Assembly: GCA_000158655.1 (NCBI GenBank)
Contig: EQ973344.1
Span: 1,496,488-1,560,487, forward strand
DNA from: [Clostridium] methylpentosum DSM 5476
GTDB lineage: Bacteria > Bacillota > Clostridia > Oscillospirales > Ruminococcaceae
DNA length: 64,000 nt
Direction of reading: 5' to 3'
The translations under genes were made by a program, and so were the position numbers. This document shows positions 9,072 through 17,213 of this stretch, one piece after another. How positions within the stretch are numbered: the stretch's first letter is position 1; the number at the start of each line of letters is the position of its first letter. The notes beneath the pieces are model-generated. The model ran no database searches, was not told the origin of the DNA, and was given only the letters and a program-made list of their open reading frames with translations.

Positions 9072-10080
9072 GAATTTGAAAAAACTGTGCAGTCTCGACG
9101 GAATCTCGGGGCGGGAGGACGCTGTCCGGGAGGAAATCCTCCGTCAGATCGCGCCGCACTGCCAATTTAAAATAGATAACCTCGGCAATGTCATCGCCTT
9201 CAAACGCGGCAAACAGCGCCCCAAAAACAAGCTGCTCCTGTCCGCCCACATGGACGAGGTCGGGATGCTTGTCACCGGGATCACTCCGGACGGGATGCTG
9301 CGCGTCACCACGGTGGGCGGGATCGATCCCCGGGTGATCATCGGCCGCTGCGTCACCGTTGCGGGGAAATATCCCGGCGTGATCGGCACCAAGGCGGTGC
9401 ATATGCAGGAGGCGGAGGAGCGCGCCAAAGCAACCCCTGTGGACAAGCTGTTTGTCGATATCGGCGCAAAGGACAAAGAGGAAGCCGAACAGCTCATCCG
9501 CCTGGGGGAGACGGTCTGTTTTACAAGCGAATACCGGGAATTTGGCGACGGCAGAATCAAGGCCAAGGCAATTGACGACCGGTTTGGCTGCGCGGTACTG
9601 CTCGAGCTGATTCGACAGGAGCTCGAATATGACACGGTATTCAGCTTCGTCACCCAGGAAGAGGTGGGGTTGCGGGGCGCCAAGGTCGCTTCGTTCGGAG
9701 TTGCCCCTGACATCGCGTTGGTGCTCGAGGCGACGACAGCGGGGGATCTCGCGGGAGTCGAGGGTGCGGAGCGGGTCTGCCGCCTCGGCGGCGGCCCAGT
9801 GGTTCCTTTCATGGATCGTGCGACGATCTACGACAAAGAGCTCTACGACCTCGCCTTTTCGCTCGCCGAGCAGCACGGCATTCCCTGCCAGACCAAGACC
9901 AAGGTCGCGGGGGGCAACGACGCGGGTTCGATCTCGCTCAGCGGTAAGGGCGTGCGGGTGGCTTCCATTTCGGTTCCCTGCCGCTATCTGCATTCCCCCT
10001 CCTGCGTCATTGACCGGGAGGATGCGGAGAACGCCCTCAGACTCGCCCGTCTGTTCATCGACGCGGCGGCGCAGCTGTGA
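9064..10080 (+). CDS. M42 family metallo-aminopeptidase (second copy)
   Basis: A paralogue of the preceding gene, 338 residues, same family and fold. Motifs: LLSAHMDEVGMLV, AIDDRFGCAVL, QEEVGLRGAKVA, LEATTAGD and YLHSPSCVID. The ATG at 9064 overlaps the upstream gene by 8 bp; a longer in-frame reading from 8986 lies inside the upstream gene and adds residues unlike the family. The two copies are clearly diverged, so the duplication is old. Substrate specificity cannot be told from sequence alone. Confidence 0.9.
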   Translation: MLENLKKLCSLDGISGREDAVREEILRQIAPHCQFKIDNLGNVIAFKRGKQRPKNKLLLSAHMDEVGMLVTGITPDGMLRVTTVGGIDPRVIIGRCVTVAGKYPGVIGTKAVHMQEAEERAKATPVDKLFVDIGAKDKEEAEQLIRLGETVCFTSEYREFGDGRIKAKAIDDRFGCAVLLELIRQELEYDTVFSFVTQEEVGLRGAKVASFGVAPDIALVLEATTAGDLAGVEGAERVCRLGGGPVVPFMDRATIYDKELYDLAFSLAEQHGIPCQTKTKVAGGNDAGSISLSGKGVRVASISVPCRYLHSPSCVIDREDAENALRLARLFIDAAAQL

Positions 10081-10799
10081 TCGTTCAAGTTACAGCGGAA
10101 AACGAGGCGCTGCTGACCCGCTTTTTTGACGAGCATCCCCATCCGCAACTTGCAAAGATTGAATGCCGGCACCGCGCCTATGGCCTGGGCTACGAGTTCT
10201 GCCGCTTTTTCCTCTGTCTGAGTGGGGAAGGGGTCACAACAGCGGTCTCGCTGTTTGGAAACACTGTGCTGCTTTTCACCGTTGGCGGCGATCTCTCTGA
10301 GTTGGTGCAGTGGCTGAGCATGCTCCCGGCTACGCCGGTCAGCGTCAACGCGGCGGGGCGGGAATTGCTGAATTCCCCCCGTACTGGCTTGATCCTGTTC
10401 TGTGAGCCGTGTGAACCCCTCTCCCCGCCGCCGGAGGGGCGGCTTGACGACGCATTTTCCATCCTGCGGCAGGCGTTTGGAGAAGAGCAGTACAACGACG
10501 AAACCTACAGCGAATGGTACTGCGACATGTCCCACAATCTCCGCCACGGCGTTTCGCGGCTGTTTGTGGAGGAAAGCGCGACTGCGACCGCCCTGTGCGT
10601 CACCGAACGGCTTGTGGTGCTCAATCAGATCGCCGTGCTTCCGTCTGAGCAGGGAAAGGGGACCGGGCGGGCGTTTGTGCGCCGGGTTGCCGCGCAATTT
10701 CCCGGGCGGAGGGTGTATGTGTACAGCCGCAATTCTGGAACGGACGCGTTTTACCGCAGAGTTGGATTTCACGAGTTTGAAAACTGGATAGAAGGTTAG
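10077..10799 (+). CDS. GNAT-family N-acetyltransferase
   Basis: The GTG at 10077 overlaps the previous stop in GTGA, a coupled start. The 240-residue product has a C-terminal GNAT fold with acetyl-CoA-binding motif A at LNQIAVLPSEQGKGTGRAF, followed by VYVYSRNSGTDAFYRRVGF, typical of the last strand-helix-strand. The N-terminal ~130 residues lack motifs I recognise. Such enzymes transfer an acetyl group to an amine on a small molecule or protein; the substrate is unknown. Confidence 0.8.
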   Translation: MIVQVTAENEALLTRFFDEHPHPQLAKIECRHRAYGLGYEFCRFFLCLSGEGVTTAVSLFGNTVLLFTVGGDLSELVQWLSMLPATPVSVNAAGRELLNSPRTGLILFCEPCEPLSPPPEGRLDDAFSILRQAFGEEQYNDETYSEWYCDMSHNLRHGVSRLFVEESATATALCVTERLVVLNQIAVLPSEQGKGTGRAFVRRVAAQFPGRRVYVYSRNSGTDAFYRRVGFHEFENWIEG

Positions 10800-10807
10800 G
10801 AGAAACC

Positions 10808-12085
10808 ATGTTAGAGCAATTCTTTTCAATCGACCAGAAACTTTTGGCGCTCGCCAAGCAGGCGGAGCAGGAGGCAAAGCCCGCGTTTGACCGCATCGAC
10901 GAAATCGCGGCGCACAACGAGGCCAAGGTGCTCAAGGCGTTCATTGACAATCACGTCAGCGAGAGTCACTTTGTCGGCAGCACCGGCTACGGCTACGGGG
11001 ACCGGGGGCGAGAGGTGCTCGACGCGGTGTTCGCCCAGGCGCTTGGGGCGGAGGACGCGCTGGTGCGCCACAACTTTGTGTCCGGCACCCATGCCCTCAC
11101 CGTCGCGCTGTTCGGGGTGCTGCGGGCGGGGGATATCCTCGCTTCGATCACCGGCAAGCCGTACGACACGATGGAAGAGGTCATCGGAATTCGAGGGGAA
11201 GGGAACGGCTCGCTCAAGGACTTTGGGGTAGACTATGTTCAGGCCGACCTGTCAGAGGCGGGCGAACCCGATTTTGAAGCAATCCGCTCTGCGGTCAAGG
11301 GGGCGAAGGTCGCCTACATCCAGCGCTCCCGCGGCTACTCGCTGCGCCCCTCGCTGACGGTAGAAAAGATTGGGGAAATTGTCCGGGCGGTGCGTGAGGT
11401 GAATCCCGACGCGATTGTGTTGGTGGACAACTGCTACGGTGAATTTGTCGAAAAAGAGGAGCCGCTGGCGGTTGGAGCGGATCTCATCGTCGGGTCGCTG
11501 ATCAAAAACGCCGGGGGCGCGATCGCCCAGACCGGCGGCTACATCGCTGGCCGAAAAGATCTTGTTGAGCTCTGCTCCTACCGTCTGACCGCGCCCGGCT
11601 GCGGCAAAGAGGTCGGCTGCACCCTCAACCAGAGCCGTGGAATGTTTATGGGGCTGTTCTTTGCCCCGTCAGTTGTCGCGAGCGCGCTCAAAACCTCCTG
11701 CTTTGCGCTCAAGCTCTTTGAAAAGCTCGGGTTTGAGGTTTACCCGCGTTGCGGCGACGTCCGCACCGACATCATTGCCGCCATTCGGCTCGGCACACCC
11801 GAGGGACTGATCGCCTTTTGTCAAGGCATCCAGAAGGGCTCCCCGGTCGATGCGTTTGTCGCCCCCGAGCCGTGGGACATGCCGGGTTATGAATCGGAGG
11901 TCATCATGGCGGCAGGCGCTTTCACTATGGGCGCATCGATCGAGCTCTCCGCAGATGCGCCGCTCAAAGAGCCCTATGCGGTGTGGCTCCAGGGCGGCAT
12001 CACCTACAACTCAGGCAAAACCGGTATCCTGCTCGCCGCGCAGTCGATGCTCGAAAAAAATCTGATTTCTCTAGAGTCCGAATAG
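10808..12085 (+). CDS. Aluminium-resistance / methionine gamma-lyase family PLP protein
   Basis: A 425-residue fold-type I PLP enzyme of the Met_gamma_lyase (YnbB, 'aluminum resistance') family. Seen: HFVGSTGYGYGDRGRE near the N-terminus, RHNFVSGTHALTVALFG for cofactor phosphate binding, VLVDNCYGEFVE with the conserved aspartate, and the probable Schiff-base lysine in GSLIKNAGGAIAQTGGY. Relatives act on C-S bonds of sulphur amino acids or are of unknown substrate. It follows the GNAT gene by 8 bp with AGGAGAA ahead of the ATG, so it belongs to the murD-M42 transcript. Confidence 0.88.
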   Translation: MLEQFFSIDQKLLALAKQAEQEAKPAFDRIDEIAAHNEAKVLKAFIDNHVSESHFVGSTGYGYGDRGREVLDAVFAQALGAEDALVRHNFVSGTHALTVALFGVLRAGDILASITGKPYDTMEEVIGIRGEGNGSLKDFGVDYVQADLSEAGEPDFEAIRSAVKGAKVAYIQRSRGYSLRPSLTVEKIGEIVRAVREVNPDAIVLVDNCYGEFVEKEEPLAVGADLIVGSLIKNAGGAIAQTGGYIAGRKDLVELCSYRLTAPGCGKEVGCTLNQSRGMFMGLFFAPSVVASALKTSCFALKLFEKLGFEVYPRCGDVRTDIIAAIRLGTPEGLIAFCQGIQKGSPVDAFVAPEPWDMPGYESEVIMAAGAFTMGASIELSADAPLKEPYAVWLQGGITYNSGKTGILLAAQSMLEKNLISLESE

Positions 12086-12097
12086 AAGGTGACAGCA

Positions 12098-12538
12098 ATG
12101 GATTCGATCGAACAGCTGCTCGCGCAGATGAAAGGCAAGGATCATACCCGCGCCCATCAATGCCTCAAATTGCTCGAAGAGGAAAGCGGCAATTCCGATG
12201 CGGTTTCCCCCTATTTAGACCTGTTTATCGAACTGATGGACAGCCCGAATTCCTACCTGCGGGCGAGGGGATTGCGCCTGATTGCCGCAAATGCGAGGTG
12301 GGACAGCGAGGGGAAGGTCGATCAGATCATCGACCGCTATCTCACCCACATCCTGGATGAAAAACCGACCACAGCGCGGCAGTGCATCCAGGCGCTGCCT
12401 CTCATCGCGCGGGCCAGGCCGGGCCTCACCAGCCGCATCCGGGAAGCTCTCAGCAGCACTGATCTGAGCGGGTACGCCGACAGTATGGAGCCGCTGCTGC
12501 GCAAAGACATTGAGGCCGCCCTCAAACAGATCAGCTGA
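12098..12538 (+). CDS. Small helical-repeat (HEAT-like) protein, function unknown
   Basis: The 146-residue product is almost all helical, with repeating two-helix units such as SPYLDLFIELMDSPNSYLRARGL and KVDQIIDRYLTHILDEKPTTARQC, a pattern like HEAT repeats. I chose the ATG at 12098, with AGAAGGTGA five bases upstream; a GTG at 12089 would overlap that site. It closes the murD-M42 operon, 12 bp after the PLP enzyme. HEAT-like proteins are usually scaffolds for protein binding. No catalytic residues stand out. Confidence 0.7.
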   Translation: MDSIEQLLAQMKGKDHTRAHQCLKLLEEESGNSDAVSPYLDLFIELMDSPNSYLRARGLRLIAANARWDSEGKVDQIIDRYLTHILDEKPTTARQCIQALPLIARARPGLTSRIREALSSTDLSGYADSMEPLLRKDIEAALKQIS

Positions 12539-12644
12539 GGCGGCGCTGACGGTTTTACACTCGAAACGGGGCACAAATTTGTCTGCCAACACTCTGTGCG
12601 CACTCTGTGTGCGCGGTGTTTTCGGGAGTTTTTCAAAATAACCC

Positions 12645-12673
12645 TTGCATTCTGCAGGAGTTTCTGGTATACT
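12645..12673 (+). promoter_or_regulatory. Promoter of rplS
   Basis: TTGCAT (12645-12650), 17-bp spacer, TATACT (12668-12673), 135 bp upstream of the rplS start. Confidence 0.65.
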
Positions 12674-12681
12674 AGTGAAGC

Positions 12682-12800
12682 ATTTATCGTACCGTCCTGC
12701 GCTCAGGCGCGGACGAGAGTTAATGCCGCATTCATACAGCATTAAACGGACAGTCCTCTGCCGGACATCGTACCAGGCAAGAATGTCCCTAAAACTAGGA
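12682..12800 (+). ncRNA. Structured rplS 5' leader (candidate L19 autoregulatory leader)
   Basis: The leader can fold into three stems: GTCC 12694-12697 with GGAC 12711-12714 (plus an inner GCGC pair), TTAATGC 12720-12726 with GCATTAA 12739-12745, and GGACAT 12763-12768 with ATGTCC 12783-12788, the last ending next to the Shine-Dalgarno AGGAGG. Firmicute rplS genes are known to have L19-responsive leaders. Whether this matches that family needs a covariance search. Confidence 0.45.
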
Positions 12801-12808
12801 GGAAAACA

Positions 12809-13150
12809 ATGGACGCATTAAAACTGATTAGCCAGTCGAGCCTCAAGGAAGAACGCCCGGTCATCAACATCGGTGACACGGTTAAGGTTCACGTGAAGAT
12901 CAAGGAAGGCGAAAAAGAGAGAATTCAGCTTTTTGAAGGAACTGTCATCGCCATGAAACACGGCGGGGTCTCTGAGACATTCACCGTTCGCCGTCTTTCT
13001 CACGGCGTCGGCATCGAGAGAGTCTTCCCGGTCCACTCGCCCCACGTGGAAAAGGTTGAAATTGTCAGAAGCGGTAAAGTCCGCCGCGGCAAACTCTACT
13101 ATCTGCGCGGCAGAGTCGGTAAGGCTGCGAAGGTCAAACAGAAAATCTAG
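12809..13150 (+). CDS. rplS: 50S ribosomal protein L19
   Basis: Ribosomal protein at the 30S-50S interface. The 113-residue sequence has the L19 features [43 protein letters not shown] and the basic tail [26 protein letters not shown] lies 6-7 bases before the ATG. It has its own promoter and structured leader and a terminator just after the stop, so it is transcribed apart from the lepB-rbgA genes that follow, although that gene order is conserved in Firmicutes. Confidence 0.97.
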   Translation: MDALKLISQSSLKEERPVINIGDTVKVHVKIKEGEKERIQLFEGTVIAMKHGGVSETFTVRRLSHGVGIERVFPVHSPHVEKVEIVRSGKVRRGKLYYLRGRVGKAAKVKQKI

Positions 13151-13166
13151 TTTTTCCGTACAAGAT

Positions 13167-13202
13167 CGGGGCTGTCCTGCGGGGCGGCCCCGTTCCTTTT
13201 TG
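13167..13202 (+). terminator. Terminator of rplS
   Basis: CGGGGC (13167-13172) with GCCCCG (13187-13192), then TTCCTTTTTGT. Confidence 0.75.
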
Positions 13203-13204
13203 TA

Positions 13205-13520
13205 AAAAAGAAAACCATAGGCTATACCCGTGGCTCCAAAAAGACTGTGCCTATGTGGAGAGAAATGAATCAAGATAGAGAGTTAAGGAATGCGGATTTT
13301 CTTGAGGGTAGGTATGGAGATAGAAATACAAAACAAAAGGGAACGTGAAGCGAAGAAAAGTCTCGGAGAGACAAAAGAGATTGTACAACACCGCTGATAA
13401 AAAATCGGCCGCAGAGCGCAGATGTAATAGGAACAAAATTCGGAATCCTTTAGGCTTTGCCAGGAAAAGCCCCTTATAGGGGCCGTGCAAGCCCTTCGTT
13501 GCACGGCCCATTGAAGCGAT
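13205..13520. mobile_element. IS200/IS605-like remnant without a transposase gene
   Basis: Directly after the rplS terminator T-run is an imperfect hairpin, CCATAGGC-TAT-ACCCGTGG (13215-13233), much like the perfect one at 63896-63912. At the far end are GCCCC-TTATA-GGGGC (13470-13484) and a perfect 10-bp hairpin GGCCGTGCAA/TTGCACGGCC (13481-13490, 13499-13508). That end resembles 23985-24030. Ends without a usable tnpA suggest a deleted or MITE-like copy. The region 13521-13697 holds no gene. Confidence 0.55.
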
Positions 13521-13697
13521 TGGTGCAAAAAAGGCGGCGGATGGCAATCCGGAAACAGGGATTTTTCGGGCATTCTTACGCATTGCAGCCCCTGCCTGCG
13601 GATTTTTGCTGATGAATTTTCTTTAGTTTACATTTCTTATCAAATATGATAATATAAATGAGTATGTGAAATAATCGATAGTAAGCTGGTGAACACA

Positions 13698-14249
13698 ATG
13701 ACGGAACAAGATGCAGTGCAGGAAAGGGAAGGATATAGTTTTAAAAAAGAGTTTTTTGATATCTGCGAAACAATCGTCTTTTCCCTGGTCGTTCTAATTT
13801 TGATCTTTCTTTTTATCTTCCGCGTGGTTGGCGTGGAGGGGGATTCGATGGAATACACCCTCTCAACGGGCGACCGCCTGATTGTCTCCCATTTGTTTTA
13901 CGACCCCAAACCGGGCGACATCGTTGTCGTCGAACTCGACGAGTATTTTGACACTCCCATCATCAAGCGGGTCATCGCCGTCGGCGGACAGACCGTAGAC
14001 ATCGACTCCGAGACCGGAAAGGTCCGGGTGGACGGCCAGGAGCTTGACGAGCCCTACACCCACGACCCGACTACCCCGAAATCCCTCCATTATCCGATGA
14101 CTGTCCCCGAAGGGAGCGTCTTTGTGATGGGGGATAACCGCGCCAACTCGACTGACGGGCGCAACTTCGGCTATGTGGACAAAAAGCACATTCTCGGCAA
14201 AGCGATTTTTCGCATTTTCCCTGTTACAAAAATTGGGATACTCAGCTGA
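13698..14249 (+). CDS. lepB: Signal peptidase I
   Basis: Membrane-anchored serine protease that cleaves signal peptides of exported proteins. A single N-terminal anchor (TIVFSLVVLILIFLFIFRVV) precedes the nucleophile serine in VEGDSMEYTL and the general-base lysine in PIIKRVIAVGG; the box MGDNRANSTDGRNFG follows. About 183 residues is normal for Gram-positive type I enzymes. I chose the ATG at 13698, with GGTGA at 13688-13692; a GTG three codons earlier is an alternative with no site of its own. The rplS-lepB-rbgA-rnhB order is conserved in Firmicutes. Confidence 0.93.
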   Translation: MTEQDAVQEREGYSFKKEFFDICETIVFSLVVLILIFLFIFRVVGVEGDSMEYTLSTGDRLIVSHLFYDPKPGDIVVVELDEYFDTPIIKRVIAVGGQTVDIDSETGKVRVDGQELDEPYTHDPTTPKSLHYPMTVPEGSVFVMGDNRANSTDGRNFGYVDKKHILGKAIFRIFPVTKIGILS

Positions 14250-14415
14250 TGAACAGGGAACTTTCATTTTTTATTCGGCACAGGAAAAGCCGCGAGAAGG
14301 CAGATCATGCCGAGCTCCTGCGGAGAAACGGTATGCCCTCGGCATTCTACTGTTTGTATTAGGCAGGAATCCCGCTGAGTTCAGCGTTGTTATTGGTACA
14401 GAAAGGAATTTGCAG

Positions 14416-15303
14416 ATGACAGACCACCCCTCGATCCAATGGTTTCCGGGGCATATGAAAAAAACCGAGCGGATGATTGAAAAGAATCTTCCGCTTGTTG
14501 ACGTTGTTGTCGAAATCATCGACGCGCGCATCCCGGCGAGCAGCCGCAACCCGGTGCTCGACAAGCTCATTCAAGGAAAGCCGCGCATTGTGCTGCTCAA
14601 CAAGTGCGATGTGGCGGACCTCAACTTCACCCGCCGCTGGGTGGAGTATTTTCAGTCAGTCGGCATCGCGGCGCTCGCCATCGACTGCCAAACAGGCAAA
14701 AATCTCAAACAGGTGCAGCCCCTCATTCGGCAGGTTCTCGTGGAGCTCATTCAAAAGCGGGCGAGCAAGGGGATGAGCGGGCGGATTGTCCGCGCGATGG
14801 TTGTGGGTATCCCCAACGTCGGAAAGTCAACCTTTATCAACAAGATGGCGGGCGGGAAACGCGCCAAGGTCGAGGACCGGCCGGGCGTCACCCGCGGCAA
14901 GCAGTGGGTGCACATCGACAACGACATCGACCTGCTCGACATGCCTGGCGTCCTCTGTCCCAAGTTTGAAGACCCGCAGGTCGGCGTGCACCTCGCCTGG
15001 ACGGGCGCGGTCAAGGATGACGTCGTCGACGTGGAGCTGCTCGCGATGAACCTGCTCGAATATTTGAGCGAAAACTACCCCAAGCTGCTGACCGAGCGGT
15101 TTAAGCTGGGCGACACCTCCGGCATGGAGCCGTTTGAACGGCTCGAGGAGGTCGGCCGCAAGCGGGGAATGCTCATTTCAGGCGGCGAGGTCAACACCGA
15201 GCGGGCCGCAATCGTGGTGCTCGACGAGTACCGCGGAGGCAAGCTCGGCAAGCTGACCCTGGAGCGCCCGCCCCGCCCTGAGATCCGGGAGGAGAGAGAA
15301 TGA
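14416..15303 (+). CDS. rbgA: Ribosome biogenesis GTPase YlqF/RbgA
   Basis: Circularly permuted GTPase needed for late assembly of the 50S subunit. The permuted order is visible: G4 LLNKCDVAD comes first, then G1 GIPNVGKSTFINKMAG, the switch region DRPGVTRGKQW and G3 LLDMPGV. The N-terminal WFPGHMKKTERMI is characteristic. I chose the ATG at 14416 (AAAGGA 8 bases upstream), giving 295 residues, close to the family's ~285; the longer open frame from 14173 is inside lepB. It overlaps the next start in ATGA. Confidence 0.95.
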   Translation: MTDHPSIQWFPGHMKKTERMIEKNLPLVDVVVEIIDARIPASSRNPVLDKLIQGKPRIVLLNKCDVADLNFTRRWVEYFQSVGIAALAIDCQTGKNLKQVQPLIRQVLVELIQKRASKGMSGRIVRAMVVGIPNVGKSTFINKMAGGKRAKVEDRPGVTRGKQWVHIDNDIDLLDMPGVLCPKFEDPQVGVHLAWTGAVKDDVVDVELLAMNLLEYLSENYPKLLTERFKLGDTSGMEPFERLEEVGRKRGMLISGGEVNTERAAIVVLDEYRGGKLGKLTLERPPRPEIREERE

Positions 15304-16274
15304 CCCTCTACGAATACGACCGGGAAGCTGGGGCGGAAGTCCTCTGCGGTGTAGATGAGGCGGGCCGTGGACCGCTGGCAGGACCCGTCTATGCGGCTGC
15401 CTGCATCCTCCCACTCGACGCGGAAATCGAGGGGATCAACGACAGCAAAAAGCTCACCGAAAAAAAACGAGAGGCGCTCTATGAGCAGATCCGGGAAAGA
15501 GCGCTCGACTACTGCGTCGCAACCGCCTCGGTTGAGGAGATCGATAGCATCAACATCCTGCAGGCCACCTTTCTCGCGATGCGGCGGGCGGTGGAGGGGC
15601 TGCGGCTGCGGCCCGGCCTCGTGCTTATCGACGGCAACAAAAACCCCGACGTCGGGGTACACAGCCGGTGCGTGATCAAGGGGGACGCGACCTCAGCGAA
15701 CATCGCGGCTGCGTCCATCCTCGCCAAGGTGGAGCGGGATCGGTGCATGCAGGCGCTCGATGCCGAGTATCCCGAGTACTGCTTTGCCAAGCACAAGGGC
15801 TACGGCACCAAGCTGCACACCGAGAAGCTGCTCGAATACGGCATCTCTCCGGTGCACCGCCGCAGCTTTCTCGTCAAGCTCGCCGCCAAAGAGCCCTCCC
15901 TCAGCCTGCGCCGCGGGGAGTATGGGGAGAAGGTCGCCTTTTCCTACTTGAAGCAGAAGGGGTATGAGGTGATCGGGCGCAACTACCGCTCTGACTACGG
16001 GGAGATCGACCTCATCGCCCGCAAGGACGGTGTCCTCTCGTTTGTCGAAGTCAAGCTGCGGGACAAAACCTGTCTCTACTCCGGCGCGGAGGCGGTCACA
16101 AAACAAAAGCAGGAAAAAATCATTCAAACCGCGCTGCATTTTTTGCAGCAGCATCCGAGCGGCTTGCAGCCGCGGTTTGACGTCGTGCAAATCACCTTGC
16201 TGGAAGGCGACCAGCTCAACATCCATTTGATTGAAAATGCTTTTTGTGCGGAGGGTGACCATGCGTCTTTTTGA
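15300..16274 (+). CDS. rnhB: Ribonuclease HII fused to a YraN/UPF0102 nuclease-like domain
   Basis: One 324-residue frame carries two domains. Residues ~10-200 are RNase HII, which removes RNA from RNA-DNA hybrids and single ribonucleotides: GVDEAGRGPLAGPV (catalytic D and E), INDSKKL, VLIDGN and GDATSANIAAASILAKVERD. Residues ~205-318 match YraN/UPF0102 (RRGEYGEKVAFSYLKQKGYE, GEIDLIARKDGVLSFVEVK), a PD-(D/E)xK-like fold of poorly known role. The junction LAAKEPSLSLRRGEYGE has no stop or frameshift. In many bacteria rnhB and yraN are separate neighbours. The start overlaps the rbgA stop by 4 bp. Confidence 0.92.
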   Translation: MTLYEYDREAGAEVLCGVDEAGRGPLAGPVYAAACILPLDAEIEGINDSKKLTEKKREALYEQIRERALDYCVATASVEEIDSINILQATFLAMRRAVEGLRLRPGLVLIDGNKNPDVGVHSRCVIKGDATSANIAAASILAKVERDRCMQALDAEYPEYCFAKHKGYGTKLHTEKLLEYGISPVHRRSFLVKLAAKEPSLSLRRGEYGEKVAFSYLKQKGYEVIGRNYRSDYGEIDLIARKDGVLSFVEVKLRDKTCLYSGAEAVTKQKQEKIIQTALHFLQQHPSGLQPRFDVVQITLLEGDQLNIHLIENAFCAEGDHASF

Positions 16275-17187
16275 TTTACACTGCGATACCATTTATGAAT
16301 GCCTGCGGCTCGAGCAGCAGCTCGGCGCCAACTGTCTGGCAATCGACCTCGAAAGAGGCTGCGCCTGCGACGGATGGGTGCAGACGTTTGCCTGCTGGAT
16401 TTCCGACGATCTGCGCGGGGAGGACGCCTGGAACGACTTCCTGCGCCAGAGCGCTTTTTTTGAGCAGCAGCTGCATGCACAGCAGAAGCTGGTCCGCTAC
16501 AACGGGCAGCTTGTCCCCGGAAAATGCAACGCCATCCTCTCGGTGGAGGGGGGCGCGGTGCTCGGCGGAAAGCTCGAGCGGATCGGGGAACTTGCCAAGC
16601 GGGGGGTCAAGATGCTCACCCTCTGCTGGAACGACAAAAATGAGCTCGCGTCGGGCGCGCTCGCCAAAGGCGGATTTACAGAGTTCGGCCGGCAGTGTAT
16701 CCCCGAGCTCGAGCGCAACGGGATCATTGTCGACGTCTCCCACCTCAATGAGCAGGGGTTCTGGGAGCTTTGCGAATTCGCGAAAGAGCCGTTTATCGCG
16801 ACCCACTCCAACAGCGCGGCAGTGCACCGCCACCCCCGCAACCTCACCGACGCCCAAGTCGGGGAGATCCTCTCACGCGGCGGGCTGATCGGACTCAATT
16901 TCTACGTAAAGTTCCTCTCGCGCAAACGCAATCCCGATTTTTCTGTTTTGAAACGGCACATTGACCACTTTCTGGAGCTCGGCTGTGAGGACGTCCTCGC
17001 CCTTGGTTCGGATTTCGACGGCGCGTCAATGCCCGATTTCCTCTGCGGAATTGAAAGGATTGCAAATCTCTATCAAAGTATGGTAGAATATTATGGGCAA
17101 ACAATTGCCGACAAAATACTATTTGAAAACGCAAACAGGTTTTTTCAGCACCGCATGGGCAAAAACGGGCCGTGCGGAGAAGAATAA
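16261..17187 (+). CDS. Membrane dipeptidase-type M19 peptidase
   Basis: A zinc-dependent amidohydrolase-fold dipeptidase of the M19 (renal dipeptidase-like) family, 308 residues from the ATG at 16261. Seen: the metal-binding HxD in LFDLHCDTIYE, the bridging-ligand region SVEGGAVL, LTLCWNDKNELASGA, IVDVSHLNEQGFW, ATHSNSAAV and LGSDFDGA. GAGGGTGACC precedes the start, which overlaps the RNase HII-YraN gene by 14 bp, so expression is coupled. Bacterial relatives are cytoplasmic and hydrolyse dipeptides, some with D-residues. No signal peptide is visible. Confidence 0.9.
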   Translation: MRLFDLHCDTIYECLRLEQQLGANCLAIDLERGCACDGWVQTFACWISDDLRGEDAWNDFLRQSAFFEQQLHAQQKLVRYNGQLVPGKCNAILSVEGGAVLGGKLERIGELAKRGVKMLTLCWNDKNELASGALAKGGFTEFGRQCIPELERNGIIVDVSHLNEQGFWELCEFAKEPFIATHSNSAAVHRHPRNLTDAQVGEILSRGGLIGLNFYVKFLSRKRNPDFSVLKRHIDHFLELGCEDVLALGSDFDGASMPDFLCGIERIANLYQSMVEYYGQTIADKILFENANRFFQHRMGKNGPCGEE

Positions 17188-17213
17188 AAGTGTAAGGATG
17201 GGTGAACAGAAAC

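Noticed and set aside
14249..14362. 37-codon ORF overlapping the lepB stop (TGATG)
   Set aside because: No good ribosome binding site, no hydrophobic or domain pattern, and the span also holds a hairpin (TGCCGAG/CTCGGCA); likely chance.
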